DNA of 64,000 bases from Tolypothrix tenuis PCC 7101 (GCF_002368295.1 NZ_AP018248.1:3453502-3517501); one strand, 5' to 3'. Shown: positions 32,860 to 43,881, numbered from the stretch's first letter. Notes: a model not told the origin generated them from the letters alone. Numbers and translations are program-made.

Positions 32860-35800
32860 ATGAGTCACCCCTCCCTACTAACTATTTTGCTAATTGACGA
32901 TTGTGCTGAAGATCGGGTGACTTACCGTCGCTTTTTGCAGCACGATAACCGCTATATTTATCGCATTTTAGAGTTTGATACAGCAACCGCAGCAATGAAC
33001 TGGTGTCACTACGAGACACCAGATGTGGTTTTGCTGGATTTTGCGTTGCCTAATGGTGACGGGTTGGACTTTATTCGGCAGTTTAGAGAACATCTAAGAA
33101 ATACGCAATCGGCTGTGATTATGGTGACTGGGCAGGGAGATGAAACTATTGCTGTGCAAGCAATGAAAAATGGAGCCCAGGATTATTTACTCAAAAGCCA
33201 GCTGACAGCGACAATTTTGCACAGTGCCATTCATTATGCAGTAGAGCAGGTGCGCTTATTACGGCAGCTAGAACAAAGTCGAGAGCAACAACACTTAATT
33301 GCAGCAATCGCTTTAAGAATTCGCCAATCTTTAAAGCTAGAAGAAATATTGCGGATTACTGCCAAAGAAGTACGCCAGTTTCTGAAAGCAGATCGGGTAT
33401 TAGTTTATCAATTTCATCCGGATATGAGTGGCACTGTGGTAGCGGAATCAGTGCTTCCTGGTTGGACGGTTTCTCTGGGGACAAAAATTCAAGATACTTG
33501 CTTTCAAGAAGGATATGGAGATAAATATTACCAAGGAAAAAAACAAGCAATCAATGATATTTATCAAGCGGGTTTAACAGATTGTTATTTACAGCTATTA
33601 GAACAATTTGAAGTCAAAGCCAATTTAGCAGTTCCCATTTTGGTGAAGGATAGTTTATGGGGATTATTAATTGCTCATCAATGTTCGAGAACGCGCAATT
33701 GGGAAGCGATGGAACTAGAGTTACTGGATCAGCTAGGGGTGCAATTATCACTGGCAATTCAGCAAGCAAATGCCTATGAGCAACTGCAGACAGAACTCAC
33801 AGAACGAAAATGGATGGAAGCAGCGCTGCAAGCTAGCGAAGAAAAGCTGAAGCTTACCCTAGATTTTGCTCATATTGGCTATTGGGAGCGGAACTTTATT
33901 ACCGATGAAATATTTGCTAGCGACAATGCCATTCGTTGTTTTGGCTATGAAAGAAAGAGCATCAACGTTACTAATGAAGAATGGTTGAGCTTTATTCATC
34001 CTGAGGATCAAGAATGGGTACAACAACAACTACAGCAAGCGATCGCTAACAAAACAGATTATGTTGTGGAATATCGAGTAGTATGGGCAGATAAAAGCAT
34101 TCACTGGATATCTTCAAGCGGCAGGGCAGTTTACGACGATAACGGACTTCCATTAGTGATGCTAGGCGTTTTGATAGATATCAGCGATCGCAAACAAGCT
34201 GAAGAAAAACTCCGAGAAAGTGAAGAACGTTTCCGCAGCACCTTTGAGCAAGCAGCAGTAGGAATTAGCCATGTATCGCTGAGTGGGCAATTTATCCGCC
34301 TGAACCAAAAGTTTTGTGACATTACCGGCTATCCTTTAGCTGAACTCCAGAAATTAACCTTTCAGGATATTACCCATCCAGACGATGTGTTAGCTGGTTT
34401 ACAGCAAAGTCAAAGACTAATCACAGGAGAAATTCAGACCTTTTCTTTAGAAAAGCGGTATATTCGCCAGGATGGAGCGATTGTCTGGGCGAATTTGACT
34501 TGTTCCCTAGTACGCGATCGCTTTGGCGCACCACAATATTTCATTTCTGTGATCGAAGATATTTCCCACCGCAAGCAAATGGAAGCAGAACTCCAACAGC
34601 ATCAGGAGCGTTTGAATATGGCTCTAGAAGCTGCTGGTATGGGTAATTGGGACTGGAATATTGCCACAGGAGAAATTTATTGGTCGCCTAACCTGGAACG
34701 ACTATTTGGTATAGTTCCCGGCACTTTCAACGGTAATTATGAAACCGTTGTGTCCATTATGCACCCAGAGGATCAAGAATCAGTTTTACAAGCAATTAAT
34801 GCGGCTGTTTATCAAAAGCAAGAATATAACATCGAATTTCGCTTTATTAAACCTGATAGTACAATTCGCTGGGCACTGGGTAAAGGAAAAGTCTTTTATG
34901 ACGAGCAAGGTAATCCTACCCGGATGATGGGGATTGATTTAGACATTACCGAGCGCAAACAAGCGGAAGCTACTCTCAAGGAAAGTGAAGAAAGATTCCG
35001 CCACATAGCAGACAGCAGCCCGGTGCTGATTTGGATGTCGGGAACTGACAAATTATGCCACTATTTCAATAGCAGTTGGTTAGAATTTACTGGCAGAACT
35101 TTAGAACAAGAACTAGGTAATGGTTGGCTAGAAAAAGTACATCCAGAGGAATATCAATATTGCCAAGAAACTTATATTAATGCCTTTGATAACCGCCAAG
35201 AGTTCCAAATTGAATACCGCCTGCAACGCTTTGATGGTGAATATCGTTGGATTTTAGATAAAGGAGTCCCCCGATTTACCAGTGAAGGCGAATTCTTGGG
35301 CTATATGGGTTCCTGCATTGATATTAGCGATCGCATTTTTGCAGAACAAGCATTACAACAACTCAATCAAGAACTCGAAGCCAGAGTAGAACAACGTACC
35401 GCCGCTTTAAAAGAAAGCGAAGAACGCTGGCAATTGGCGCTTAAGGGCAGCAATGATGGCATTTGGGATTGGAACCTCAAAACTAATGAGGTGTTCTTCT
35501 CAACTCGCTGGAAAGAAATGCGAGGCTTTACTGAGGATGAAATGGATTCCAATATCGAAGCATGGTGGAGCAGAATTCATCCTGATGATTATGAACGGTT
35601 TAAAATAGCATTGAATGAGCATTTTGCTCAAAAAACGCCATTTTTTGTGGATGAATACCGAGTAAAGCACAAAAATGGCTCCTACATTTGGGTATTAAAC
35701 CGGGGTCAGGCTTTGTGGGATGAATTGGGTAATGTCATTCGCATGAGTGGTGCTACAAAGGATATCACCGAACGCAAACAAGCAGAAGCCGAGTTGTTGG

Positions 35801-38800
35801 CCCTGAGCAGTCTGCAACAGGCAATTTTGGATGGCTCTGATTATGCGATTATTTCCGTCAATTCTCAGGGCTTGATTCAAACCTTTAATAGTGGTGCCCA
35901 AAAGATGTTGGGCTATACAGCAGAAGAAGCGATTAATAACACTCCAGGACTGTTTCATGATTTGGTAGAAATTCAGGAACGCTCAGAAATTCTCTCAAGA
36001 AAGTTAGGTAGACCAATAGCCTCGCCTATAGAATTTTTTATCATCAAAAACCAAGATGGCACTTACGAAGACGAATGGACATACATCCGCAAAAATGGCG
36101 ATCGTCTTCCGGTTTTGTTGTCAACAACTTGTTTGCGAAAACCAGATGGTGAAATTTGGGGATTTCTGGGCATTGCTAAAGATATCACCCAACAAAAACA
36201 GATGGAAGCGGAACTCAAAAAAAATGCTGCCCATCTTGCTAGCGCCCAGCAAATTGCTCGTTTGGGTAGTTGGGAATTTGACTTTCAAACGCAACAAATC
36301 TATTGGTCGGCAGAAAGCTTTGAGATTTATGGACGCGATCCTCAATCTGGTATGCCAACCTATGCAGAGTTACGCCAATTAATTCATCCAGACGATCTCT
36401 CTCTCCATGATGATGTGGTAGAGCAAGCCCGTCAACAAGGTACATCTTACGAGATAGAATATCGTTTTTATCACTCCAATGGCAGTTTGCGCCATGCACT
36501 AGCACGAGGCGAAGTCATTTTGGATGTCAGTGGCCAGCCAAAACAGTTTATTGGTACAGTTCAGGATATTACCGATCGCAAACTGGCAGAAGAACAATTA
36601 CGCAACCTCAGTGATCGCTTATCTTTGGCACTGAAAGCAGGTGCAATTGGTACTTGGGATTGGGATATCATCCACAACCAAAACCACTGGGATGAGCGAA
36701 TGTATGAGCTGTATGGTATTGTGCCAGGGTCTGAAGGTTGGGCACTGTATCAAGATTGGTTAAATGTCATACATCCAGATGATCGTGCTCAAACTGAAGC
36801 TAGCGCGGAAGCTGCGCTGCGGGGAGAAAAAGACTTAGATATAGAATTTCGCGCTATTCACGCCGATGGCAGCATCCGCTACATCAAAGCTGCGGCTATT
36901 TTGCAACGTAATCAGCAGGGTGAATTACAACGAGCAGTAGGTATTAATTATGACATTACAGAGCGCAAACAAATAGAAGCAGCCCTGCGTGAGAGCGAAC
37001 GCCGCTATGCAACCTTAGCTGAAACATCACCAGTGGCAATTTTCCGCATTGATGCAGAAGGGAATTGCGTTTACATGAATGAACGCTGGAGCGAGATGAC
37101 TGGTAGACCAACTGCATCGGCATTAGGAACGGGATGGTTAGATGCAGTGCATCCAGAAGACCGCGAATATATGCTTTTGCAAAGGTCACAATCATTATCA
37201 AAAACCCCAAGATTGATTCGCAACGAAAGCAGGCATTTACGTCCAGATGGCAGCATTACCTGGGTTTACGCCCAGTTAGTACCTGAAACTAATCCCGATG
37301 GTAACTTAATTGGGTATATCGGTACACTTACGGATATTACCAGTCGCAAACAAATAGAAGCCGCCCTGTGGGAAAGCGAACGCCGCTATGCCAGTTTAAC
37401 AGAAGCCTCACCAGTAGCTATCTTCCGACTAGATGGGGATGGGCAATGTATGTATGTTAACGAGCGCTGGTGTGAAATGACAGGCAGACCAGCCGAAGAA
37501 GCAATGGGTTACAAATGGTTAAATGCTATCCATCCCGAAGACCGCGATCGCTTTCTTGGTAATATGTCTGATTCATCTGAAACACAAAGATTGCGGCAAG
37601 ATGAAGGCAGACATTTACTTCCAGATGGCAGCATTTCCTGGTTTTACGTCCAAGTGATCACCGAAACCGACACAGAAGGTAAAATTATTGGTTATGTGGG
37701 GACATTAACAGATATCACTGCACGTAAAGAAGCAGAAATTGCCCAGCAAGAAAGTGAGAGGCGCTATGCAACTTTAGCAGAAGCTTCTCCAGTAGCTATT
37801 TTCCGCTTTGATCCTCAAGGTAAATGCCTTTATGTCAATGATCGCTGGAGTGAGATGACAGGCAGACCAACTAAAGATGCGATGGGGTTCAAATGGTTAC
37901 AAGCTATTCACCCAGACGACCGCGATCGCGCATGGCAGGAATGGTATCGATGGTCACAAACATCTCAGCTAGGAGAAATCTACCGTAGTGAAGGCAGACA
38001 TCTGCAACCTGATGGCACTATTACCTGGTATTACTGCTATGTACTAGCAGAAACTAACTCCGAGGGCAGCATCATCGGTTACATTGGCACTTTGGCAGAT
38101 GTCACCGCGCGCAAAACAGCAGAAATTGCCCAGCAGGAAAGCGATCGCCGCTATGCCACCTTAACCCAAGCTGCGCCAGTAGCGATTTATCAATTAGATT
38201 CTGAAATGAACTGCATTTATGTGAATAATCGCTGGAGCGATATCACAGGTAGACCAACTGAAGATGCGATGGGTTTAAAGTGGTTAGAAGCTATTCATCC
38301 AGACGATCGCGATCGCATGGGTAAGGAATGGGCAGCATGGGCACAAACATATAAACCAGGAGAAGTGTTCAAAAATCGAGGTAGACATCTTTGTCCTGAT
38401 GGTATCATTACCTGGTTTGACTCCTATATGCTACCGGAAACTAACCAAGAAGGTGAGATTATTGGTTACATCGGTACCATTGTCGATATTACAGATCGTA
38501 AAGAGGCAGAACTTGCCCTCCAAGAAAGCGATCGCCGCTATGCAGATTTGGCACAAGCAGCACCAGTAGGCATTTATCGGTTTGATGCCGAAGGTAACTG
38601 TGTGTATGTCAATGAGATCTGGAGTGAGATGACAGGGAGACCTACACAGGAAGCATTAGGCAAAGAATGGATCAAAGCATTGCACCCAGACGATCGCGAG
38701 CAACTTTTAACGGCTACATCAACATCTTTTGCACAAAAAAGCAGGAAAACTAGTGAAGGTAGACATCTGAAACCCGATGGTAGCATTAGCTGGTTCTATA

Positions 38801-41800
38801 GCCAAATGGTGCCGGAAATTGATGCCAATGGTAATTTACTAGGTTATATTGGCACACTCACAGATATCACTGTTCGTAAAGAGGCAGAAATTGCCCTCAA
38901 AGAAAGCGAACGCCGCTATGCCACCTTAGCAGAAGCAGCACCAGTAGCGATTTTTCGCTTTAATGCTGAAGGTGAATGTATATATGTCAACGATCGCTGG
39001 AGTGAGATGACAGGCCGAACAGCCGAGTCTGCATTGGGTATGGGATGGGTAGATGCCTTACACCCAGAAGACCGCGATCGCATCTCACAGGAATGGGATA
39101 ACGGCTTTGACCAAGGAAAATTTACTCAACATGAAGCCAGGTATCTTCACCCCGATGGAACTATAATCTGGCACTACTGCCAAGCAGTACCTGAAATTAG
39201 CGAAGATGGTAGATTAATGGGCTATATTGGCACCATAACAGATATTACTGACCGTAAAGAGGCAGAAATTGCCCTCAAAGAAAGCGAACGCCGCTATGCC
39301 ACCTTAGCAGAAGCAGTGCCCGTGGGGATTATTCGATTTGATGCAGAAGGTAATTGTATCTACGTCAACGAGCGCTGGTGCGAGATGACAGGACAGCCAA
39401 TACCAGCAGCATTGGGAATGGGATATTTAGATGTCTTGCACCCTGAAGATCGCGATCAACTTTTGATGGAATGGTCTCAATGGAGGCAATTATCTCAGCC
39501 CAGAAGACTTTTCCAAAGAGAAGGCAGGTATATTCGCCCAGATGGTAACATCAACTGGTTTTCTGGTTATGCATTACCCGAAATCAATCCCGATGGTATC
39601 GTTGTGGGGTATGTTGGTACACTCACAGATATCACTGAACGCAAGCGCAATGAAGATAAACTGCGAAAATTGTCGGATAGGCTGACCTTAGCAGTTCAAT
39701 CGGGCGGATTCGGCATTTGGGAATGGGATATCGTCAATGATGTGCTGTTCTGGGATGAGCGGATGTACGAACTTTACGGCGTGCAACCTTCTGAGTTTGA
39801 TGGAGTATATGAAACTTGGATTCAACGCATTCATCCAGAAGATCGCGCTGCATCTGAAGAATTTAGTGAGCGAGTACGCCAGGGAGAGATGGAATATAAT
39901 ACGGAATTTCGTGTTGTTCATCTCGATGGCAGCATCCGCTATATTAAAGCCTACGCTCTGATCAAAAGAAATCAACAGGGTGAGGCACTCAGAATGGTGG
40001 GTGTCAATTATGACATTACAGAACGTAAATTAGCGGAACTAGAACTTATCCGTAACCGAGACTTACGGGAAGTAATTTATAACGAATCTACTGATGCCAT
40101 CTTTCTCGTAGATCCGCAAACTCTACTAACTATTGATTGTAATCGCCGGGCTGTAGAATTGTTTACTGCTCATCATAAAGGAGACCTGATTGGTATTGCT
40201 GGACACACACTTCAGCACCAGCCATTTTCGGAAGACGAACTAGCAGCTATTGCAGCGGAGATGGAGTCAAAAGCCTTCTGGAGCAGAGAAGTTGAATATG
40301 TCAATTATCAAGGCGATCGCTTTTGGGGAAACATCGCTTCCAAACCAATTACCGTAGCAGGACGGAGACTAAATTTAGTCCGCATCACAGATATTAGCGA
40401 TCGCAAACAAACAGAAGAAATACTGGCAACATATACACGCGAGTTAGCAGATTTATACAACAATGCCCCCTGCGGCTACCATTCTCTTGATGTTGACGGT
40501 CGATTTGTCAACATCAACGATACAGAGCTGCAATGGTTGGGCTACACCTATGAAGAAATCATCGGACAACACTTTATTGACTATATTACAGAAGCCAGCC
40601 GCCCAGTATTTTTAGCCAGCTATCCGCAATTTAAAGAACGCGGCTGGGTGAAAGACCTAGAATTTGACATGATTTGCAAAGATGGCACAATTTTGCCAGT
40701 GCTGCTGAATGCAACTGCTGTCAAAGATGAAGATGGTACTTTTATCTCTAGCCGTTCCAGCATCTTTGATATCCGCGATCGCAAACAAGCAGAACGAGAA
40801 TTGCAAGAATCCCGTACAATGCTGCGCTTGGTACTAGATACAATTCCCCAACGCGTATTTTGGAAAGATTGCGAATCGCGTTATTTAGGCTGTAATCCTA
40901 GTTTCGCCAACGATTGTCAGCAAACTCCCGATGCAATTATTGGCAAGACAGACTTAGACTTAACTTGGTCAGAATTCGCATACCTCTACCGTGCAGATGA
41001 TGCCTTTGTCATCAACACCAAAACCGCCAAACTAGGCTATGAAGAACCAACCGTCAATCTCAATGGTGAGCAAATATGGCTGCGAACCAGTAAAGTACCC
41101 TTAACTAATAGCACAGGTGAAGTCATTGGTATTTTGGGTTCTTACGAAGATATTACTCAACGTAAACAAGCCGAAGAACAACTGCAGCATACAAATCAGC
41201 AGCTAGCACACGCTAACGTCGAATTAGCTCGTGCTACCCGCCTGAAAGACGAATTTTTGGCAAATATGAGCCATGAACTGCGAACCCCACTTAATGCTAT
41301 TTTGGGAATGTCTGAGGGTTTGCAAGAAGGCGTGTTTGGCGAAGTCAATGAACGACAAATTAAAGCCATCTCTACCATTGAGCGCAGCGGCAAACATTTG
41401 CTTGAACTGATTAATGACATTTTAGATTTATCTAAAATCGAATCTGGAAAACTAGAACTGCAACTGAGCGATGTTCCTGCCAGAACTCTGTGTGATGCTA
41501 GTATCAGCTTCATCAAACAGATGGCTTTGAAGAAAAATATCGGACTCAGTACTCGGATTGCCGACAATCTGGGCAATATTTATGTAGACGATCGCCGTTT
41601 GCGTCAAGTCCTGATCAACCTCCTCAGCAACGCCATTAAATTCACTCCCGAAGGCGGTTCAGTCAGATTAGAAATCTCTCTGGAAGAAGCAGAGGAAGCT
41701 AATTCCCCCTCATCCCCCCACATCTGCTTCTCCGTCATTGACACTGGTATCGGCATTTGCATAGAAGATATCAATAAGTTATTTCAGCCCTTCATCCAGC

Positions 41801-42783
41801 TTGACAGCAGCCTCAACCGACAGTACAATGGCACGGGTTTAGGATTGGCACTTGTACAGCGGATTGCTACCTTACATGGCGGAACTGTCTCAGTGAGCAG
41901 TAAAGTCGGGGAAGGTAGTTGTTTTACTGTTCGTATTCCCTACAACACCAACGATCCTTTGTCCACAATGCAAGTAACGGCTCCATCACCCAGCCATCGC
42001 CTTCCTGCGGATAATACTCAAGTTTTAATTATTGAAGACTCCATTCCTGCTGCCGAGCAAATTACTCGCTATCTCACAGAAATGGGGATGCAACCTAATG
42101 TCTATCCACGCGGCGAAGGCTCTGTAGATGAAGCACTACGCATTCAGCCTGCTTTCATCCTTTTAGACTTGCAATTACCAAACCTTTCCGGTTGGGATGT
42201 GCTCAATCAACTGCAAAACAACCCACAAACTAAAGAGATTCCAGTCATCATTATTTCTGTAGTAGACGAGCGCACCAAAGGATTGGCTCAAGGAGCTGCG
42301 GAATATATAGTTAAGCCAATTACTCGCCAACAGTTTCAAGCAACCCTAGAGAAACTGCAATATATTCCCAGTCATGATTCCACAGCGTTGATTGTTGCCC
42401 CACAAGCAGCTGCTAAATCGCCGCTAATTCTGCTGGCAGAAGACAATCAGGCAAACATTGATACAATGTCCGGTTATCTAGAAAGTCGTGGCTATCGCCT
42501 AATTTTGGCAAAAAATGGTCAACAAGCCCTTGAAGTTGCCAAATTTCAACAACCTGATTTAATAGTAATGGATGTCCAAATGCCAGTTATGGACGGAATA
42601 GAAGCAATGCGCCATCTCCGTCAAGACCGGCAATTTGACCATGTGCCGATTATTGCATTAACAGCTCTTGCTATGCCAGGCGATCGCGAAAATTGTTTAG
42701 ATGCAGGAGCAAACGAATATTTAAGTAAACCTATTAAACTCAAGCAGCTAGCAGTCACAATTCAACAACTTTTAGGAAGGTAA
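32860..42783 (+). CDS. Giant multi-PAS hybrid histidine kinase (REC-GAF-PAS19-HisKA-HATPase-REC-REC)
   Basis: A 3307-residue cytoplasmic kinase from the ATG giving MSHPSLLTILL; an upstream TTG would add three residues. Order: receiver (phospho-Asp60, Lys112), GAF (about 145-305), then about 19 PAS/PAC units (about 325-2765), each ending in a DIT(E/D)RKxAE-type linker. HisKA follows with His2805 in NMSHELRTPL, then HATPase, then two receivers (Asp3103 in LLDLQLP and Asp3238 in VMDVQMP). No TM helices. The GAF resembles cyanobacteriochrome GAFs, with Cys242 in DCYLQLLEQF. PAS 9-15 are a tandem block of near-equal units. A REC-HK gene follows at 12 bp. Ligands are unknown. Confidence 0.95.
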   Translation: MSHPSLLTILLIDDCAEDRVTYRRFLQHDNRYIYRILEFDTATAAMNWCHYETPDVVLLDFALPNGDGLDFIRQFREHLRNTQSAVIMVTGQGDETIAVQAMKNGAQDYLLKSQLTATILHSAIHYAVEQVRLLRQLEQSREQQHLIAAIALRIRQSLKLEEILRITAKEVRQFLKADRVLVYQFHPDMSGTVVAESVLPGWTVSLGTKIQDTCFQEGYGDKYYQGKKQAINDIYQAGLTDCYLQLLEQFEVKANLAVPILVKDSLWGLLIAHQCSRTRNWEAMELELLDQLGVQLSLAIQQANAYEQLQTELTERKWMEAALQASEEKLKLTLDFAHIGYWERNFITDEIFASDNAIRCFGYERKSINVTNEEWLSFIHPEDQEWVQQQLQQAIANKTDYVVEYRVVWADKSIHWISSSGRAVYDDNGLPLVMLGVLIDISDRKQAEEKLRESEERFRSTFEQAAVGISHVSLSGQFIRLNQKFCDITGYPLAELQKLTFQDITHPDDVLAGLQQSQRLITGEIQTFSLEKRYIRQDGAIVWANLTCSLVRDRFGAPQYFISVIEDISHRKQMEAELQQHQERLNMALEAAGMGNWDWNIATGEIYWSPNLERLFGIVPGTFNGNYETVVSIMHPEDQESVLQAINAAVYQKQEYNIEFRFIKPDSTIRWALGKGKVFYDEQGNPTRMMGIDLDITERKQAEATLKESEERFRHIADSSPVLIWMSGTDKLCHYFNSSWLEFTGRTLEQELGNGWLEKVHPEEYQYCQETYINAFDNRQEFQIEYRLQRFDGEYRWILDKGVPRFTSEGEFLGYMGSCIDISDRIFAEQALQQLNQELEARVEQRTAALKESEERWQLALKGSNDGIWDWNLKTNEVFFSTRWKEMRGFTEDEMDSNIEAWWSRIHPDDYERFKIALNEHFAQKTPFFVDEYRVKHKNGSYIWVLNRGQALWDELGNVIRMSGATKDITERKQAEAELLALSSLQQAILDGSDYAIISVNSQGLIQTFNSGAQKMLGYTAEEAINNTPGLFHDLVEIQERSEILSRKLGRPIASPIEFFIIKNQDGTYEDEWTYIRKNGDRLPVLLSTTCLRKPDGEIWGFLGIAKDITQQKQMEAELKKNAAHLASAQQIARLGSWEFDFQTQQIYWSAESFEIYGRDPQSGMPTYAELRQLIHPDDLSLHDDVVEQARQQGTSYEIEYRFYHSNGSLRHALARGEVILDVSGQPKQFIGTVQDITDRKLAEEQLRNLSDRLSLALKAGAIGTWDWDIIHNQNHWDERMYELYGIVPGSEGWALYQDWLNVIHPDDRAQTEASAEAALRGEKDLDIEFRAIHADGSIRYIKAAAILQRNQQGELQRAVGINYDITERKQIEAALRESERRYATLAETSPVAIFRIDAEGNCVYMNERWSEMTGRPTASALGTGWLDAVHPEDREYMLLQRSQSLSKTPRLIRNESRHLRPDGSITWVYAQLVPETNPDGNLIGYIGTLTDITSRKQIEAALWESERRYASLTEASPVAIFRLDGDGQCMYVNERWCEMTGRPAEEAMGYKWLNAIHPEDRDRFLGNMSDSSETQRLRQDEGRHLLPDGSISWFYVQVITETDTEGKIIGYVGTLTDITARKEAEIAQQESERRYATLAEASPVAIFRFDPQGKCLYVNDRWSEMTGRPTKDAMGFKWLQAIHPDDRDRAWQEWYRWSQTSQLGEIYRSEGRHLQPDGTITWYYCYVLAETNSEGSIIGYIGTLADVTARKTAEIAQQESDRRYATLTQAAPVAIYQLDSEMNCIYVNNRWSDITGRPTEDAMGLKWLEAIHPDDRDRMGKEWAAWAQTYKPGEVFKNRGRHLCPDGIITWFDSYMLPETNQEGEIIGYIGTIVDITDRKEAELALQESDRRYADLAQAAPVGIYRFDAEGNCVYVNEIWSEMTGRPTQEALGKEWIKALHPDDREQLLTATSTSFAQKSRKTSEGRHLKPDGSISWFYSQMVPEIDANGNLLGYIGTLTDITVRKEAEIALKESERRYATLAEAAPVAIFRFNAEGECIYVNDRWSEMTGRTAESALGMGWVDALHPEDRDRISQEWDNGFDQGKFTQHEARYLHPDGTIIWHYCQAVPEISEDGRLMGYIGTITDITDRKEAEIALKESERRYATLAEAVPVGIIRFDAEGNCIYVNERWCEMTGQPIPAALGMGYLDVLHPEDRDQLLMEWSQWRQLSQPRRLFQREGRYIRPDGNINWFSGYALPEINPDGIVVGYVGTLTDITERKRNEDKLRKLSDRLTLAVQSGGFGIWEWDIVNDVLFWDERMYELYGVQPSEFDGVYETWIQRIHPEDRAASEEFSERVRQGEMEYNTEFRVVHLDGSIRYIKAYALIKRNQQGEALRMVGVNYDITERKLAELELIRNRDLREVIYNESTDAIFLVDPQTLLTIDCNRRAVELFTAHHKGDLIGIAGHTLQHQPFSEDELAAIAAEMESKAFWSREVEYVNYQGDRFWGNIASKPITVAGRRLNLVRITDISDRKQTEEILATYTRELADLYNNAPCGYHSLDVDGRFVNINDTELQWLGYTYEEIIGQHFIDYITEASRPVFLASYPQFKERGWVKDLEFDMICKDGTILPVLLNATAVKDEDGTFISSRSSIFDIRDRKQAERELQESRTMLRLVLDTIPQRVFWKDCESRYLGCNPSFANDCQQTPDAIIGKTDLDLTWSEFAYLYRADDAFVINTKTAKLGYEEPTVNLNGEQIWLRTSKVPLTNSTGEVIGILGSYEDITQRKQAEEQLQHTNQQLAHANVELARATRLKDEFLANMSHELRTPLNAILGMSEGLQEGVFGEVNERQIKAISTIERSGKHLLELINDILDLSKIESGKLELQLSDVPARTLCDASISFIKQMALKKNIGLSTRIADNLGNIYVDDRRLRQVLINLLSNAIKFTPEGGSVRLEISLEEAEEANSPSSPHICFSVIDTGIGICIEDINKLFQPFIQLDSSLNRQYNGTGLGLALVQRIATLHGGTVSVSSKVGEGSCFTVRIPYNTNDPLSTMQVTAPSPSHRLPADNTQVLIIEDSIPAAEQITRYLTEMGMQPNVYPRGEGSVDEALRIQPAFILLDLQLPNLSGWDVLNQLQNNPQTKEIPVIIISVVDERTKGLAQGAAEYIVKPITRQQFQATLEKLQYIPSHDSTALIVAPQAAAKSPLILLAEDNQANIDTMSGYLESRGYRLILAKNGQQALEVAKFQQPDLIVMDVQMPVMDGIEAMRHLRQDRQFDHVPIIALTALAMPGDRENCLDAGANEYLSKPIKLKQLAVTIQQLLGR
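37000..39640 (+). repeat. Seven-unit tandem PAS block inside the giant kinase
   Basis: Units start at about 37000, 37381, 37759, 38149, 38533, 38911 and 39289, a period of 378-390 bp. Each begins cgccgctatg or a close variant and encodes RRYAxLxxAxPVxI(F/Y)R. Long stretches are nearly identical between units, indicating amplification within the gene. Confidence 0.88.
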
Positions 42784-42795
42784 CGGAAATTGCCG

Positions 42796-43881
42796 ATGGA
42801 TACTAAAGCTTCTATTTTGGTAATTGATGATGAACCCGATAACTTTGATGTTGTTGAAACACTGCTAGACGGTGAAAATTACCAGCTATATTACGCACCT
42901 AGTGGAAAGCAAGCCTTAGAACGCCTCGAAAGTTTTCATCCCGATGTCATCTTACTAGATGTGATGATGCCAGAGATGGATGGCATGGCAGTCTGTCGTC
43001 ATATCAAATCCGATCCGCAATGGCAAGCTGTGCCAATTATTATGGTGACAGCATTAACCGATAAAGAAGATTTAGCGCGTTCTTTAGCAACGGGTGCAGA
43101 TGACTTTATTAGTAAACCAGTTAACGGTGTCGAGTTACGCGCTAGAGTGAACTCTATGTTGCGGATTAAGCAGCAGTACGACAATTTGCAATCCTTGTTG
43201 AAACTGCGAGAAGATATGGTGAACATGATCGTTCATGATATGCGTAACCCGCTATCTAGTATCTTTCTCTCCACTGATATTCTCCGGTTACCAGGTTTAA
43301 CACCACAGAAACTGCAACGTAAACTCGAACAAATTGCGATCGCTTCCCAGCAACTACAATTATTAATTGATAACTTGTTAATCATGGCCAAGTTAGAATC
43401 TGGCAAAATGATTCTTAACTATTCAGAAGTAGATATAGGCGATCTGTGTTTGTTAGCTGTCGCTGATGTAGAAGCAATTACTGCTCAAAAGAACTTGAAT
43501 TTAGTGACAGAATTACCTAAATTTAAAGACAATATCAAAGTCGATGCCTCTATTTTTCGGCGAGTACTAGATAATTTGCTCTCTAACGCCATTAAATTTT
43601 CACCTTCCAACTCAGAAATTATTTTGCGGGCAGAGTATTTAGAATTAGGTGGAGTAAAAGTACAAGTTGCTGATTCCGGCCCTGGAGTTGCCAAAGATTT
43701 AAGGCAGAGTATTTTCGAGAAATATGAGATAGGCAATCTCATGCAAAATGTTTCGCAAATTGGTTTAGGGTTAGCCTTTTGCAAAATGGCAATTGAAGCA
43801 CATCAAGGCAGTATAACTGTTGAAGATAATCATCCTCGCGGTACTATCTTTACAGTATTTCTCGCTAACAATGCCCAATAA
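42796..43881 (+). CDS. Response regulator-histidine kinase (REC-HisKA-HATPase)
   Basis: A 361-residue soluble protein from the ATG MDTKASILVIDDEP (a TTG lies two codons earlier). The N-terminal receiver has phospho-Asp55 in ILLDVMMPE and Lys in FISKPVN. The HisKA has His147 in MIVHDMRNPLSS, and the ATPase domain shows LLSNAIKF, VADSGPGV and a GLGLAFCKM lid. There is no sensor domain, so its input is phosphotransfer to its own receiver, plausibly from the giant kinase encoded 12 bp upstream. It lacks an output domain, so other regulators must follow. Confidence 0.93.
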   Translation: MDTKASILVIDDEPDNFDVVETLLDGENYQLYYAPSGKQALERLESFHPDVILLDVMMPEMDGMAVCRHIKSDPQWQAVPIIMVTALTDKEDLARSLATGADDFISKPVNGVELRARVNSMLRIKQQYDNLQSLLKLREDMVNMIVHDMRNPLSSIFLSTDILRLPGLTPQKLQRKLEQIAIASQQLQLLIDNLLIMAKLESGKMILNYSEVDIGDLCLLAVADVEAITAQKNLNLVTELPKFKDNIKVDASIFRRVLDNLLSNAIKFSPSNSEIILRAEYLELGGVKVQVADSGPGVAKDLRQSIFEKYEIGNLMQNVSQIGLGLAFCKMAIEAHQGSITVEDNHPRGTIFTVFLANNAQ

